Part shown: one piece after another, positions 1-11,638 of the stretch
Numbering within the stretch: the stretch's first letter is position 1
Layout: every line of letters starts with the position of its first letter
DNA from: Pisolithus tinctorius
Taxonomy: Eukaryota > Basidiomycota > Agaricomycetes > Boletales > Pisolithaceae
Direction of reading: 5' to 3'
Length of the DNA stretch: 64,000 nucleotides
Assembly: GCA_024663395.1 (NCBI GenBank)
Contig: JANFAH010000003.1
Location: 3,224,001-3,288,000 of the forward strand
The notes under the pieces: generated by a model
The model's input: the letters and a program-made list of their open reading frames with translations, nothing else
What the model was told of the DNA's origin: nothing
Database searches by the model: none
Position numbers and translations under genes: made by a program

Positions 1-1190
1 TCGCAGAAGCGCTAGCAAGTGCCGTGAGTGCGGTGGATGCAGCGCGCATTGAACAGGAATGGGATGCTACCCATCCACTCATGACATTTGACGAGGGTAT
101 TTCTTATCTGGTATTCCATCTAGCTTGATGCTAACCTGTAATCACTTTTTCATCAGCGGTTCGTCGCGCAATCCTCGATACCTCAGCGATATCTTCACCT
201 GAGAGCACTTTTGAGCACTATAAGTCTCTAGCTTCTGGAAAGTCTAACACGGAGGCACGCAAGGTCGCACGCGACATACTCGGAAGGGAGATCTTGTGGG
301 ACTGGGATTGTAAGACCCTCCTCTGATCATTATATGAATCTCAAACTCGTGTTGTAGCGCCGCGTACGCCTGAGGGTTACTACCGCTTAGTCCCTGGTCT
401 CGCTCCCGCTTTGGCACGCACTGTCCGCTACGCACCTTATGCTGATTTGCTTTGGCTTGAGACGTCAAAGCCAGACCTTGAGCAAGCACGCAAGTTTGCA
501 AGGCAAGTAAAGGAACAGACCGGTGTGCAAAAGTGGATGGTATATAACCTGAGCCCGAGCTTCAACTGGCTCGGAGACGGATGGACTGGTAAGTGAGGAT
601 ATTGATGTCTGAGAGCAAGATAAGATTAATGTGAGCACTAACTGTACACGCCGCAGAGGATGATTTGAAGAATTTTATTTGGGAACTCGGCAAGGAAGGG
701 TGCGCTAGAATGCTAGTCATCTCATTCGCTCCTAGATTATCTGACAGAGATTAATCGTAGATTTGTCCTCCAGCTGATCTCGCTTGCTGGAGTACATAGC
801 AATGCAGTGACTACCGGTATTTATCTATTCTACTACTCCGTTCCACTATCTTACTTACCCTGTCATGACAGCTGAGCTAGCCGAACGATACAAGACAGAT
901 GGTATGCTAGCCTACGTCAACCTTGTGCAGCGGAAGGAGAAAGAAATCGGGTGTGATGTATTGACTCACCAGAAGTGGTGCGTTTGCCTACGTTTCAACG
1001 ACTATGCTGTCATGACTAATGGCTGCTCATCCTAACTCTCCGTTGTTACTATTGTCTCGCATTCCCACGATTGGCTGCTGGAATGTGTAGGTCTGGTGCA
1101 AATTACATCGACTCGATTATCCAGACCGTCACGGCTGGATCTGCCAGCACCTCGGCTCTTGGGGAAGATTCTACAGAGCACGGGTTCTGA
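1..1190 (+). CDS. Isocitrate lyase family enzyme, probably methylisocitrate lyase (3' part)
   Basis: The gene enters from the left edge, so its N-terminal half and the catalytic Cys loop are outside the window. Spliced exons read RTPEGYY, YAPYADLLWLET, YNLSPSFNW, FVLQLISLAGVH and THQKWSGANY, the ordered C-terminal blocks of the isocitrate lyase superfamily, and end at a TGA. Introns are short GT-AG ones, for example after GACGAG near 105 and after WDS near 310. Isocitrate lyase cleaves isocitrate to glyoxylate and succinate. The mitochondrial paralogue cleaves 2-methylisocitrate to pyruvate and succinate in the propionyl-CoA methylcitrate cycle. The segment ELGKEGFVLQLISLAG and the lack of the ECAINRA-like block favour methylisocitrate lyase; that choice is an inference from remembered family patterns. 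The gene converges on the EFM3-like gene with 267 bp between stops. Confidence 0.85.
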
Positions 1191-1457
1191 AATGTGGAAG
1201 GGAGGCTGGGCCCGACCTATCTCTGTTTCCATCTACCCTAGAAACCAGGTGCGACGTGTGGGCGAGATTACAAGACATACTAGTTTCTATGGCCAAGTCG
1301 GCGGAGCTGTTCTGTATGGGTCGGAAGGTGACTCATTTCTGCATTGAGTCCGCATGAAATGTTCATATCGAGTGAGGAACGATCGTGCATTCGACCTCGG
1401 AACTACTAGTGTCAGTCGACTATACGCTATGCTGCTGCATAGGCTTGGGGAGAAAGG

Positions 1458-2895
1458 CTATGTTAACTGCGTTATCCTGAAAATTTTTACTTCTAATCCC
1501 GCATCGACTTGATCTAAGGTCAATGGTAGGAAACCGTCTTCCATAGGGTGTTGAACTTCCACCACCATGAGAGCCTTCTCTGTTGGTTGGAACTATATTT
1601 AGGATGGGCTGTTTCGTAACTGAAATGGGGAACCTACTGATTTCCTCCAGAAAATAAGACAAGGTTGCCTGGTTACGTATGGTTATTCCGATGAGTGCCA
1701 TCTGGGCCGTGCCCTGTGACAACGCGACAGACAGAGTCGCCACAAGTGGTGGCACCATGGTGGGATCGAACACCTAGATAGTATGAGTAGTTGTCCCACA
1801 ACAAAAAGACAGCCAACATACTACGTCTGCACCAAGGATGATCTCGACATCCGTATTGGCAAGGAACGAGGCAAGACTATCCGGGGAAGAAATGGCATCG
1901 CACCAGTCGAGCAGTCGGTACTCGATATTCGGATGACAAGAAGATCGGTCTGGAAAGTAGCAGGCAAGTGATCGGTACATGACGCGCAGATCATCGTAGC
2001 ACTTACTACACGCCAACTTCATGTTGTGCTGACACCGATCAAGAACGCAAGGATTCGCATCCGTAAGATAGATGGTCGGTGGGCTTGCCGACTGCGCGCC
2101 ATCTGTGGGATCTGCCGAAGTAAGATCGAAGCGTAGTTGCAGACTTGCGATTAGGATCCCCAGGAATCCAGTACCGGATCCCAGCTCAAGAACAGTGTGG
2201 TGAGCGACGAGGTCTAGGTTTACATGTTGTTAAAGTGCAGGTGAGCACGACTGATCGAAACCGACCAGTATGTTCAATCAAGTATTGGGCAAGAGCGAAA
2301 CTTGCCCGCCACGTTCGGAGGCCGGTTGTGCCTGCAGCTATAGTAGCGCGTGACTCAAACAGAGTGATTGTCTCGTAAGTACGCTCAACCTCATCCGAGG
2401 AAAAGGACCGGTCTGGGGGATTCCAGTAGTGCGTAATGTACGAATCCGAGGGTAGGGCGTTCGCACTGGCAATGTCAATTATGGCAGGGTCATGTCTAGC
2501 GCGTTCGGCTCGCACCACACAGATGGAATAAGGGTTGTATAATGCTGGTATATCCGCTCGTCAATTTCATTGTCCTGAATATGAAATGGGCTGAGGACGA
2601 CGTGGATGATCGTGGAGGTGAGCCCTACCTCTTCGTTTTTGCTCAAATTTTCAAGTTTTTCCAAAGCCCATTTCCAAAATCCGCGCTGGTATTCTCGTGC
2701 TGGAGGATACTTGTTGAGGTGATCGTTCAGCAAGATGCCGATCAAGAAGTCATGGACGTCGCTGAAGGAGAAAATAGGGGGGATTGTAATATGCCTAGGA
2801 GGAACAAGTGCAGAATAGGCATGAAGGACTCTCAATAAATACACCTTTGCATTAGGGGCTCCTCCTCCAGTTCTGCGTGTTGCAGATACAGACAT
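1458..2895 (-). CDS. EFM3: EF2 protein-lysine N-methyltransferase, EFM3/FAM86 type
   Basis: Class I SAM-dependent methyltransferase. The N-terminal part carries KYPPAREYQRGFWKWAL and the signature GTTGLRTWRASFALAQYL typical of FAM86/EFM3. Motif I, VLELGSGTGFLGI, follows the third intron, and LYLTDANP-like motif II follows it (here IYLTDANPCVLDRC). The post-motif sequence LGADVFDPTMVPPLV appears once the intron at about 1774-1796 is removed. The last exon is in another frame: splicing from EEI to KKALMVVEV gives a C-terminus EVKIFRITQLT, matching the family end, with TAG at 1458. Start chosen at 2895 (MSVSATRR). In yeast and human the enzyme trimethylates a lysine of translation elongation factor 2 in the cytosol. 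The identity rests on motif recognition; the substrate is inferred from the family. Confidence 0.88.
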
Positions 2896-3207
2896 TTTAC
2901 GACGTCCGCTGGATTTCTAGTTTCCCTCGATGGAAGACAATCGTTCCCTATATAAGAAGCTAATCAGCTTGAGTTTGAGTGTATTTGGTCATCTACGCTA
3001 CAAAAGTAGCTCAGCTGGTTACCTTCCCGTGTTTCTGAAAGCCCTGAGGGAGCCAGTGATCTCAAGGCTGTCGAAACATGGGAAGGCAAACATGATAATG
3101 AAAGATGGCACGGGTACATCGCACGCGAACGCAGACGAGCAGACCCTAAAGCAGATCACGTGACCGTCCATGTCAAAGCCTCAAATTTTCTCGACACGCC
3201 CGTCTGT
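2896..3207. promoter_or_regulatory. Divergent intergenic promoter region (EFM3-type gene / mS45)
   Basis: This 312 bp spacer separates two divergent start codons and must hold both promoters. I see no clear TATA box and no other gene. If the upstream in-frame ATG at 3160 of the mS45 gene is used, the spacer shrinks to about 264 bp. Confidence 0.5.
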
Positions 3208-4812
3208 ATGTTTGCACGAGTCTGCCTTCGTCGGTTGGCTGTTCAGCAGCTGGCGTATCTGCCCCCCAGATGCGTGCAAAGGACGTTCTCGTCATCATCT
3301 CCCCGCTTTCTGAGACGACATCGCGATAGGTCACGTTCAGTGCCCGGTGAACCGGATGGTGACTCTGAAGACCATCTTTCTGCCGAGTTCCTGAAGCCTC
3401 TAGGTGAAGGGCAAGAAGAGGATTTGTTCGGAACTGAGATCGAGGATGAAGTGACTGAAGTGCAAGGAAAAGAATATAGGCCCAAGCCAAGTACGTTTTG
3501 GCAGTGGTCAGAAGAGGTCGCTCCAGACTTCCGAGATCCCAAACCTCGCAACTGGCTTGGAGGTGACGTCGTGAGTGTTACCTTCTTCTCCGTTGCATCC
3601 CGCGGTGATTGTAAAGTATGTAGCCCTTTCCACTAAATCCTTCCTTCAAACCTCCTATACCTCTGTCCGATGCGCTGCGAACCCAACTTTACCAATCTTT
3701 CATGCGTGACCCCGAAACGAATTCCGTTCGCGCATTGTCTTCCAGACATAACATTAGCATCAAGCGTGTGGGCGCAATATTGCGACTCAAGGGTTTGGAG
3801 GAGGCATGGAAAAAGGTACATTTTAGTGTCAGTTATCATTCTTTCGTCCACCCATCCTGCCGATGATGAGCATGAGAAATTCGATTAGTCTTTAAGACAC
3901 ATACATGGTTATAACCTTATCCTCTACTGAACTATCATTTATCGTCCGTTTGGTTTCAGTGCTAATCTCACCCATAGGTAAATATCTGGTGTAGGTTGCC
4001 GTGCAAGCTAGCTTACTCTTCCGTCTCCCCTTATCTGCGTTCAATAGGAGGTAAGTCCGATTCCTTGCTTGTGCCGTTGGCTACACGAATATGATGATAC
4101 AATATACATCATTCGCGTTTTGTAAGCAACCTACTGTTCCTTACATAGCAGTGGGAATGGTTAAACCTTTCGACCCCATCTGAATCAGTCGCGGCTATCC
4201 CCTCGTATTGTTCACAATGTGCTAATTATCTTTCTCCTAGGGCACTCCCCTGCAAACTGGGTTCACGCAAGGAATGGAATACGTGCTCGCCGTGCCTCAA
4301 CCTGACGAAATTGTGAAAGGAGTTAATGCTGATACGCCGCTTCAATACTACCACACTGGCCGGAGGGAGGCAGAAGAAAACCGAGATCCTTCTGCGACGA
4401 ATCCCCGATACGACGTGGAAGAAGCAGATAGACAAGATGAGGTCGAAGGTACTAGCGATATGTCGAGGTTTAGGTACCAGCGGATGTTTTGGGAAAATGT
4501 TCCGGAGGGAGAGGTGGGTTTGTCCTTGCAGTCGAATTCCATCGATCCGCATCGTAATCGTGATTCTCCTAGGAACCCATCATGCCCACTATACTGGAAG
4601 CTGCTCGTTCCTCGGCGCAGCCTTCTGAACACAAGGCCAAGGTTACGTTTGTCGAGCCTCGCCCAGGGCGTCCTGCAATCAAGTTTGTTGACGTCGGGAA
4701 TACTTTCTTCGACGCACATGAACAAGAGCGACGTGATAAGGAAGGCGCACGAAGAGCAGTACTGCGGGCTCGCAGGCGCGGCCTTGAATGGGCACAGCCA
4801 GACAAGGCGTAG
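3208..4812 (+). CDS. Mitochondrial small ribosomal subunit protein mS45 (Bot1-like)
   Basis: Fungal mitoribosome protein of the Bot1p / 'eukaryotic mitochondrial regulator' family. I chose ATG 3208 because it opens an arginine-rich mitochondrial targeting sequence (MFARVCLRRLAVQQ); an in-frame ATG at 3160 would add 16 residues. The conserved core is spread over four exons: RPKPSTFWQWSEE and NWLGGDV, then PFPLNPSFKPPIPLSDALR, SVRALSSRHNISIKRVGAI and LRLKGLEEAWKK, then LQTGFTQGMEYVLAVP, and a basic C-terminus rich in RRA/RRR ending at TAG 4812. The third intron (3816-4240, 425 nt) is seven to eight times longer than its neighbours. The yeast counterpart is a mitochondrial small-subunit protein needed for mitochondrial translation. 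Family identity is strong; the function is transferred. Confidence 0.85.
3816..4240 (+). other. Unusually long intron (425 nt) in the mS45 gene
   Basis: The intron runs from the donor after WKK to the acceptor before GTPLQTGF; joining these exons restores the continuous family sequence. Most introns here are 50-60 nt. Within it are two box C-like heptamers ATGATGA (3863-3869 and 4091-4097), each followed by a CTGA box (3927-3930 and 4180-4183). The flanking bases do not form the terminal stem expected of a C/D snoRNA, so I do not call an RNA gene. A strong donor-like GAGGTAAGT lies near 4048, but the 56-nt exon it would close breaks the frame. Confidence 0.6.
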
Positions 4813-5064
4813 TGTTGCTGTCGTTTTACACTAGTCCAATACGCTACTCTCACTGCCATGAATAATGATTTGCCTTGCACTGGTGATAACCACAATGATA
4901 AGTTGAACCTAGTAGTAATGCGCTAGTATGCAAGAGCTACTCCGTCGCGAGCGTGCAAACAAGTGTAAATACGAGATTTGGAGTGATCTTCAGCATCTTG
5001 TAGCGAGGGTCCATACGATTACCTTGCAAAAATGCAGCGCGGCCTTCCAATGGCAAGTCACGGT

Positions 5065-6971
5065 ATGAACATTGTGCAGTTCTAAACTGACGATAAATCG
5101 TAGCAACCTACGGTGGTTCTCCTCAAGGAGGGGACAGACACCTCCCAAGGCACCCCACAACTCTTGTCGAATATATCAGCATGTCTTGCTGTAGCAGAGA
5201 CCCTTTCAAGCACCCTTGGTCCAAGGGGGATGGACAAACTGATAGTCAACGAACGTGGCGAAGCACAGATCACGAACGACGGCGCGACTATCTTAAAGCT
5301 CCTGGACATCATTCATCCTGCTGCCAGAACCTTGGTTGACATTGCACGTGCACAAGATGCAGAAGTTGGCGATGGGACTACGAGCGTGGTTCTTCTTGCT
5401 GCTCAACTTTTGAAGGAGGTCCGGGGCTATATTGAGGAGGGCGTCAGCCCACACATCATCACTAAGGGCTTCAGGAAGGCATCGCAATTGGTATGGCTTG
5501 AGCATCAATCGCGTCTCGGCATGATCTGACTCGTCTACAGGCTATTGAGCGTATAAAGGACATTCAAGTTGTCGTGGACAAGAGTAATCCGGAGTATGTT
5601 GACGTCCGGAACCAATGCTATTGACTAACTTGCGCACTAGGCGATTCCGCTCCCTTCTGCTGAAATGCGCGTCTACGTCAATGTCCTCAAAACTGATTCA
5701 CTCAGAAAAGCCTTTCTTCTCGGAGATGGTTGTTGAAGCAGTGCAGTCTTTAGACCCAGAGGACCTTGATGAGTCTCTGATCGGGGTCAAGAAAATTCCA
5801 GGAGGGGGCATGCAAGACTCTGTTCTTGTTCGTGGCGTGGCTTTTAAGAAAACCTTCACTTACGCCGGTGCCGAGCAACAACCAAAATCGTTTAAAAACC
5901 CACGCATCCTTAGCTTGAATGTCGAACTCGAACTCAAAGCCGAAAAAGATAACGCAGAGGTCCGTGTAGAAGCGGTATCTGACTACCAGGCTATCGTGGA
6001 TGCCGAATGGGAGATCATATATCGGAAACTGGAAGCCATTGAAAAAACTGGTGCAAAGGTTGTATTGAGCAAGCTGCCGATAGGTGATTTGGCAACGCAG
6101 TGGTTTGCCGATAGAGACATTTTCTGCGCTGGCCGTGTTCCCTCTGCCGATCTACGCAGAGTATGCCAGGCTGTTGGAGGCTCGATACAATCCACATGCT
6201 TTGACATCGGTCCAGAGCACCTCGGCACGTGTGGTCGATTCGACGAGCGGCAAATTGGAGGAGAGCGATACAATGTTTTCGAGGACTGTCCGAAAGCAAA
6301 AACTTGCACTTTGCTACTTCGTGGTGGTGCAGAACAATTTATCGAAGAAGTGGAACGCAGTCTTCACGACGCAATCATGGTGGTTAAGCGGGCCATGAAA
6401 AATGGTGAAGTTGTTGCCGGAGGAGGTGCTGCAGAGGTAGTAGCTTCTCTTACTTGACTCTATGATATGCTGATTATTTTTCCCCCTAGATGAACTTGTC
6501 TGCTTATATTAGAAAGCACGCACTCCAAATTCCAGGCAAGATGCAACTCATTATGACTGCCTTTGCAAAGGCGTTGGAAATCATTCCACGGCAGATTTGT
6601 GACAACGCTGGTCTCGACTCGACCGACATTCTCAATAAGCTCCGCATGCGACATGCTGCTGGAGATAAATATTATGGCGTGGACGTGGACGGACCTGAAG
6701 GCACCCGCGACAATTTGGAGGCGTTCGTGTGGGAGCCATCCCTCGTCAAAGTTAATGCCATCAACAGTGCTACCGAGGCAGCGTGTTTGATTCTGAGTGT
6801 CGACGAGACAGTCAAGAACCCACAAAGTGAACAGGTGTGTCCTCCCAACATTCCTAATGCGATGCTTGACTGATGCCACGGCTATCTCAGCAAAATCCTG
6901 GACCACGCGCACCACCGGGTGCAGCACAGCGAGCTCTCAGGGGTAGGGGTCGTGGCGTACCAAGACGGTGA
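5065..6971 (+). CDS. CCT7: T-complex chaperonin subunit eta (CCT7)
   Basis: One of eight subunits of the cytosolic TRiC/CCT ring that folds actin and tubulin in an ATP-dependent way. Conserved blocks in order: [42 protein letters not shown], the ATP-binding loop [84 protein letters not shown] and [14 protein letters not shown], then a Gly/Arg tail ending at TGA 6971. The eta-type start and RGRGRG tail fit CCT7. The initiator is uncertain. Conserved coding begins at CAA 5104 in phase 0. ATG 5032 and ATG 5050 splice out of frame at the obvious donor (5063). ATG 5065 would need a 30-nt intron, and ATG 4928 gives an in-frame 45-residue extension. Confidence 0.93.
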
Positions 6972-7114
6972 CAGAGTAGGTCTGGAAGTAAAAGAGTATA
7001 TAACTCCATAACTGTACCGCGTTAGTCCGTATACAGTCAGCAAAGTTGGACCAAATCGGTGCAAATAACGCGAGCCTAATGAACGCGACTCTCAGAGCTA
7101 CCGAGAGCCTAGAG

Positions 7115-10100
7115 ATGAGTAGCAAAGCACTTTTCTTTGCAGGGTCAGATGACGAAACAGACCCTCTTCCGGCTGACAATGCGGCTCCAGAAACAAGCGC
7201 GTCTCGGCCAAGTACACCTTCGGAATCTCGCCCGCGGTCGCCGACTACAGCTACCGTCCCGGAGAAGAGGTTATTTCTTGTAGACAGCGATGAAGAAGAC
7301 GCATCTCACTCTTTGGAACATGCACCGGGAAGATTCAGACTCCCTGACGCCCAGGCTAATCACGATTCAAGCGATATTGAATTACCTTGCTTGGAAGAGC
7401 TGCCCCGGACGTCCAGTGTTAGCAGTATATCCTCGGAACTCTCTAACACAAGGTTATCTCCCAACGCGTCCTCATCCCGACCACCACCTCTCAAAAAGCA
7501 GCGGCTAGCCTCCCCCAAGAATTTCCGTCATCCGCCCAGTATGGAGGACGCATATATTGGTTGCATCGTATGCAACGCTTGGAGCACCGCAAAGGGGAAG
7601 GGATACATCAGTCCAGGAGATGAAGTTTTAATTGAACGTGATGCCCTTGAAGACAGGACCGGACGTGTCAAGGGCCGAAATAAAGAGGCAGGGAATAAAG
7701 GAAAGAAAAAGCAACTTACACTCAAAGCTATGATGAACCCTCAGCCGTCCAACTTTGCAAAGCGTAAGATAGACGCAGTCATTCGATTGACAAACAAGGC
7801 TGGTTTCGGTGAGCAAATACCGTTTGATGATTAACAATGAATTCTATAACATCATCTCAGAGTTTGGCCGACTTCCGCAAGATCTATCTGTGTGGATTTC
7901 AAAGCTACTTGATCTAGGTGGGAACTACTCCTTGCAATGTCCATTATGCACTTATTCATGCGTAGGTTATGGTAGATATGATTGCCTTCAAGGGCAGCAC
8001 CATGATCGACTGTCCGACAGTGCTTCATTCGGGTGCGGACGTTGTTGTATCGCTGTCGGTTTATCTTCGCGCATCCGCATTTAAACCTCCGAGTACCTCG
8101 GGAATAGAAACGAGCAAATTGTCTGGGCTTAGGCAAGAAACAGAAGAGGAAACAGTTCTCAGGGGACGAAAGGCTGCACTTCTGACTTTGTTCGACGCTC
8201 TCAACCTCCGACCCCGGCATGGCGCTCAAACTTACCGGGATCGTAATGTCTCGAACAGTGCGTCCGAAAGCCGGTCGGAGCGTTCCAGCGGAAAAAAGAA
8301 AGTAAAAACAGAAATCGTGGGTGACGGAGAGGAGGTGGAAGTGGAGGATGGCGAGGAGCTTTCCGACGATGATCTCCAACTAATTTATCGAAAGTAATCA
8401 AGTTTCCTTCCTTGCACATCCCTTTGCTGATTTGCTCCAGAGCGCAGCGAAATGATCGAGCGCTGGCAGAAATGGACCCTCCGCCTACGTTTACCCTCAC
8501 GTTGAGGGGATACCAAAAGCAGGCATTGATGTGAGTTGTCCATAAATCACTAGGACCCTGACCGAACGTCAGTCAGGTGGATGCATTCCATGGAATCAAG
8601 TGAAAAATCTGCAAGGGATGCCACTTGCATGCATCCTCTATGGACCGAGTAAGTCGCCCTTAACATTACCTTACTTCCCTTACACGCTGTCAGGTATGCA
8701 TTCCCTGCCGAACCGCGGGATGGTGTTATCGACTTGACCGCAGATGAAAAACCTTTCTACTTCAATCCCTACTCCGGGGAATTGAGTTTGGAATTCCCTA
8801 AGTCTGAGCTAAAACTCAAAGGAGGAATCCTCGCGTAAGTCACCCCACAAAGTCCCTTGGTATCAGTTAACTTATCTGACTGGTCAGTGATGGTAAGGCG
8901 CATAGTTCAACTTTCGATGAATTATTGATCTCAAAAATTTGCGGACATTCCATGAGACAGAGAGTGAGATTAGTTTATACCCTATAATGATCCAGCCCTG
9001 ACTTACTTCCAGTGGGAATGGGGAAAACAATCATGCTTTCCGCTCTAATCCACGCAAACAAAGACCCTGAGCCAGTCCGCCCGGAGGACGAGGGTAAGAA
9101 AGCCCGTCAACTGAAGCTTGGCAGTACATTCAGACCAGTTCTTAATGATCAACGGCTACAATTGAAGTTCGGCTCGTCCGCCACCCTTGTTGTCGCACCA
9201 ACGTCACTCCTTTCACAGTGGTCTGAAGAGCTGCTACGTTCCAGCGTTCCGGGGACGATACGGGTGACGGTTTGGCATGGACAGAACAGACTAGACTTGG
9301 ATGCTTTACACGACTACGACGGAGACCAGAAGAGTATCCCGGTCGTTATAACTTCATACGGCGTGCTGGCTTCTGAACATGCAAAATTTCAGAAATCAAA
9401 TGGGCAATCATCTATCTTTCAAAGTTAGTCGGCCAATAGTCCATTGGTTGAAGTGCACTGAATCCGTCCCACTGCTAGTCGAATGGCTAAGGGTCATTCT
9501 GGACGAAGCCCATCATTGTAAATCTCGGACGAGTAAAACTGCCCGGGCAGTCTATGCACTTCAAGCCAGGCGGAGATGGGCAGTTACTGGTTTGCAGATT
9601 TGTTGATGCATGTTGTGCCTTATTCACATGAGCCTCCAGGGACACCGATTGTGAATAAGCTTGAGGATCTCTATTCTCTTCTGTGAGGGCGGGTTTGCTC
9701 TATTCAGATACTTGCATATTGACTCGTCTGGATAACAGAAAGTTCCTGAATTTTATCCCTTGGTCTTCACATTCATTTTTCCGCTCGTTTGTGTATTTTC
9801 CTTGTTGCTTGACCTATGAGGATGAAGATTTGGCAGGTTTATCACGGTGCCTTTCCTCGCCCGCGACCCAAAGGCAATTGAAATTGTCCAGGTCATCCTG
9901 GAGAGTGTCCTTTTGCGACGAGAAAAGAGCATGCGGGACAGCAATGGTAACCGTATTGTTGAACTTCCAGCGAAGGAGGTTTTGATTGAGAAGTTACAAT
10001 TTACCCCTGCCGAGCGGATAATCTACGACTCTATATATGATACTGCCAAGCGCAACTTCGACCAGTTGAATGCGAAGGGCTTAGTTGGCAAGAACTACAC

Positions 10101-11501
10101 TCATGTCCTTGCTATGCTTATGCGGTAGGTGTTTTCTCTCGATGGTAATGAGCATAGCTCACCTCGCGGTCACCGTAGTCTACGCCGTGCCGTACTGCAC
10201 CCGGACTTGGTTGTAAACCCGGACAACGGTAGCCAAGATCCTAGTTCGAAGCCCAGCGCAATCGACCTTGATATGTTGATTTCGGATATATCAAAGGATT
10301 CTAATGGTGAAGGGGGCTCGAAAACTGCGTTTGCAGAGAACGTTCTTGCCAACTTGGCCAACGCATCTGAAGTCGAATGTCCAATCTGTCTCGATGTAGC
10401 GGAAAGCCCCTTGATTATCCCACAGTGTATGCATCAATGGTGAGCAGTTTCACCCGTCAATGATACGTCGATAACGAGACGTCGCTGTCTTAGCTGTAGG
10501 GATTGTATTGTCGCTCATCTTACTGCCTGCTCGGAGCGAGGTGAAGAGGGTCGGTGCCCTACGTGTTCGCAGGGACCAGTTAAGGAAATCGAGCTGATGG
10601 AGGTGGTTCGTTCAAAAGGCCAGCCAGGAGAAGAACAGTCACCCTTCGTCAGCACGAACAAGGAGCTGGCTGGCGTATCGCTACGGCGCAACGACTTCCG
10701 TTCCTCTGCTAAGCTGGATGCTCTCTTACAAAACTTACGTGAGTTTCGGCTGCGGCTCTTTGAGGCTATGTATTCTAATTGATGCTTGTGTAGGGCGGTT
10801 GCAAGATCAGGACCCCTATTTCCGAGCAATCGTTTTCTCTCAATTTACTTCGTTCCTCTCACTCATCTCCGCTGCACTCGACCGCGAACGCCTAACATGG
10901 TATAGGTTCGATGGCTCTATGGACATGAAGAAACGGAATGCTGCGATCACAGAGTTTAAACAAAATGAGCGTAAACCAAAGATATTGCTCATCAGTTTGA
11001 AAGCCGGCGGAGTTGGATTGAATGTAGGTCACCACTATCATGAGGAAGTGACATTATCTCACAGCCATGACAGTTGACAACTGCTAACCATGTGTTTATG
11101 GTGAGTACTTTATGTATAGGGAGCGTACGGCAACTCCCTGACAGGCGCTTTAGATGGACTGTTGGTGGAATACGGCGACAGAACATCAAGGTTCTGTCGT
11201 TACGTTCGTGAGGTTGCTGTATGGTGACTGATGCCGTCTTTTCTAGCCATTGATCGTGTTCATCGATTGGGTCAAGAGAAGACTGTCTACGTGAAGCACT
11301 TCATCGTGGGTTTCTTGTAATTTCCCAGAAATTTTGACTCAGATGCTTTCACAGGTGGAAGACACCATCGAAGGTCGAATTTTGCAGATACAGAAACGTA
11401 AAACTGCAATTATCAAGGAGGCATTCCGAGGCACACAACAGTCTGGAAAAGGTGACCCAGAGAGCATCGAGAACCTCAAGGTCATCTTTGGCGACGATTA
11501 G
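7115..11501 (+). CDS. RAD5: DNA repair protein RAD5: SNF2 ATPase with HIRAN and RING domains
   Basis: Error-free post-replication repair factor of the nucleus: a DNA translocase that remodels stalled forks and a RING E3 that polyubiquitinates PCNA with Ubc13-Mms2. ATG 7115 opens MSSKALFFAGSDDE, a family-like start. A HIRAN domain follows an acidic N-terminus (AYIGCIVCNAWSTAKGKGYI to EFGRLPQDLSVWISKLL). Helicase motifs: a P-loop GGILADVGMGKT assembled across a 5-nt exon, VVAPTSLLSQWSEE, and DEAH (VILDEAHHCKSRTSKTARA). The C3HC4 RING reads CPICLDVAESPLIIPQC, then CCRDC and CPTC. Motifs V-VI are ISLKAGGVGLNLTTANHV and AIDRVHRLGQEKTVYV. The P-loop is one residue shorter than the usual ADEMGLGKT. 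RAD5 converges on WSS1, with 137 bp between stops. Confidence 0.95.
8888..8892 (+). other. 5-nt microexon in RAD5
   Basis: The preceding exon ends ...GGAATCCTCGC before gtaagt. After acceptor cag at 8885-8887 only TGATG remains before the next gtaagg donor. The following exon starts at 9013 with TGGGAATGGGGAAAACA. Joining the three gives GILADVGMGKT in frame. Skipping the five bases, or using other AGs nearby, breaks the frame or hits a stop. Confidence 0.65.
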
Positions 11502-11638
11502 CTCCAAAGCACCTGTTGTAATATACCTGTGCTACGTCCGTAAACGTGTTAGCAACTAAGAGATGCAAGTGCTTCCATATCATTAGGTAACATACAGCAA
11601 GCTACAATTAACTGACTTTCGGCGTGCGCATTAACCCA

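Noticed and set aside
4030..4050. Strong donor-like GAGGTAAGT inside the mS45 long intron, suggesting a 56-nt exon
   Set aside because: Including it would break the frame between WKK and GTPLQTGF, which join perfectly without it.
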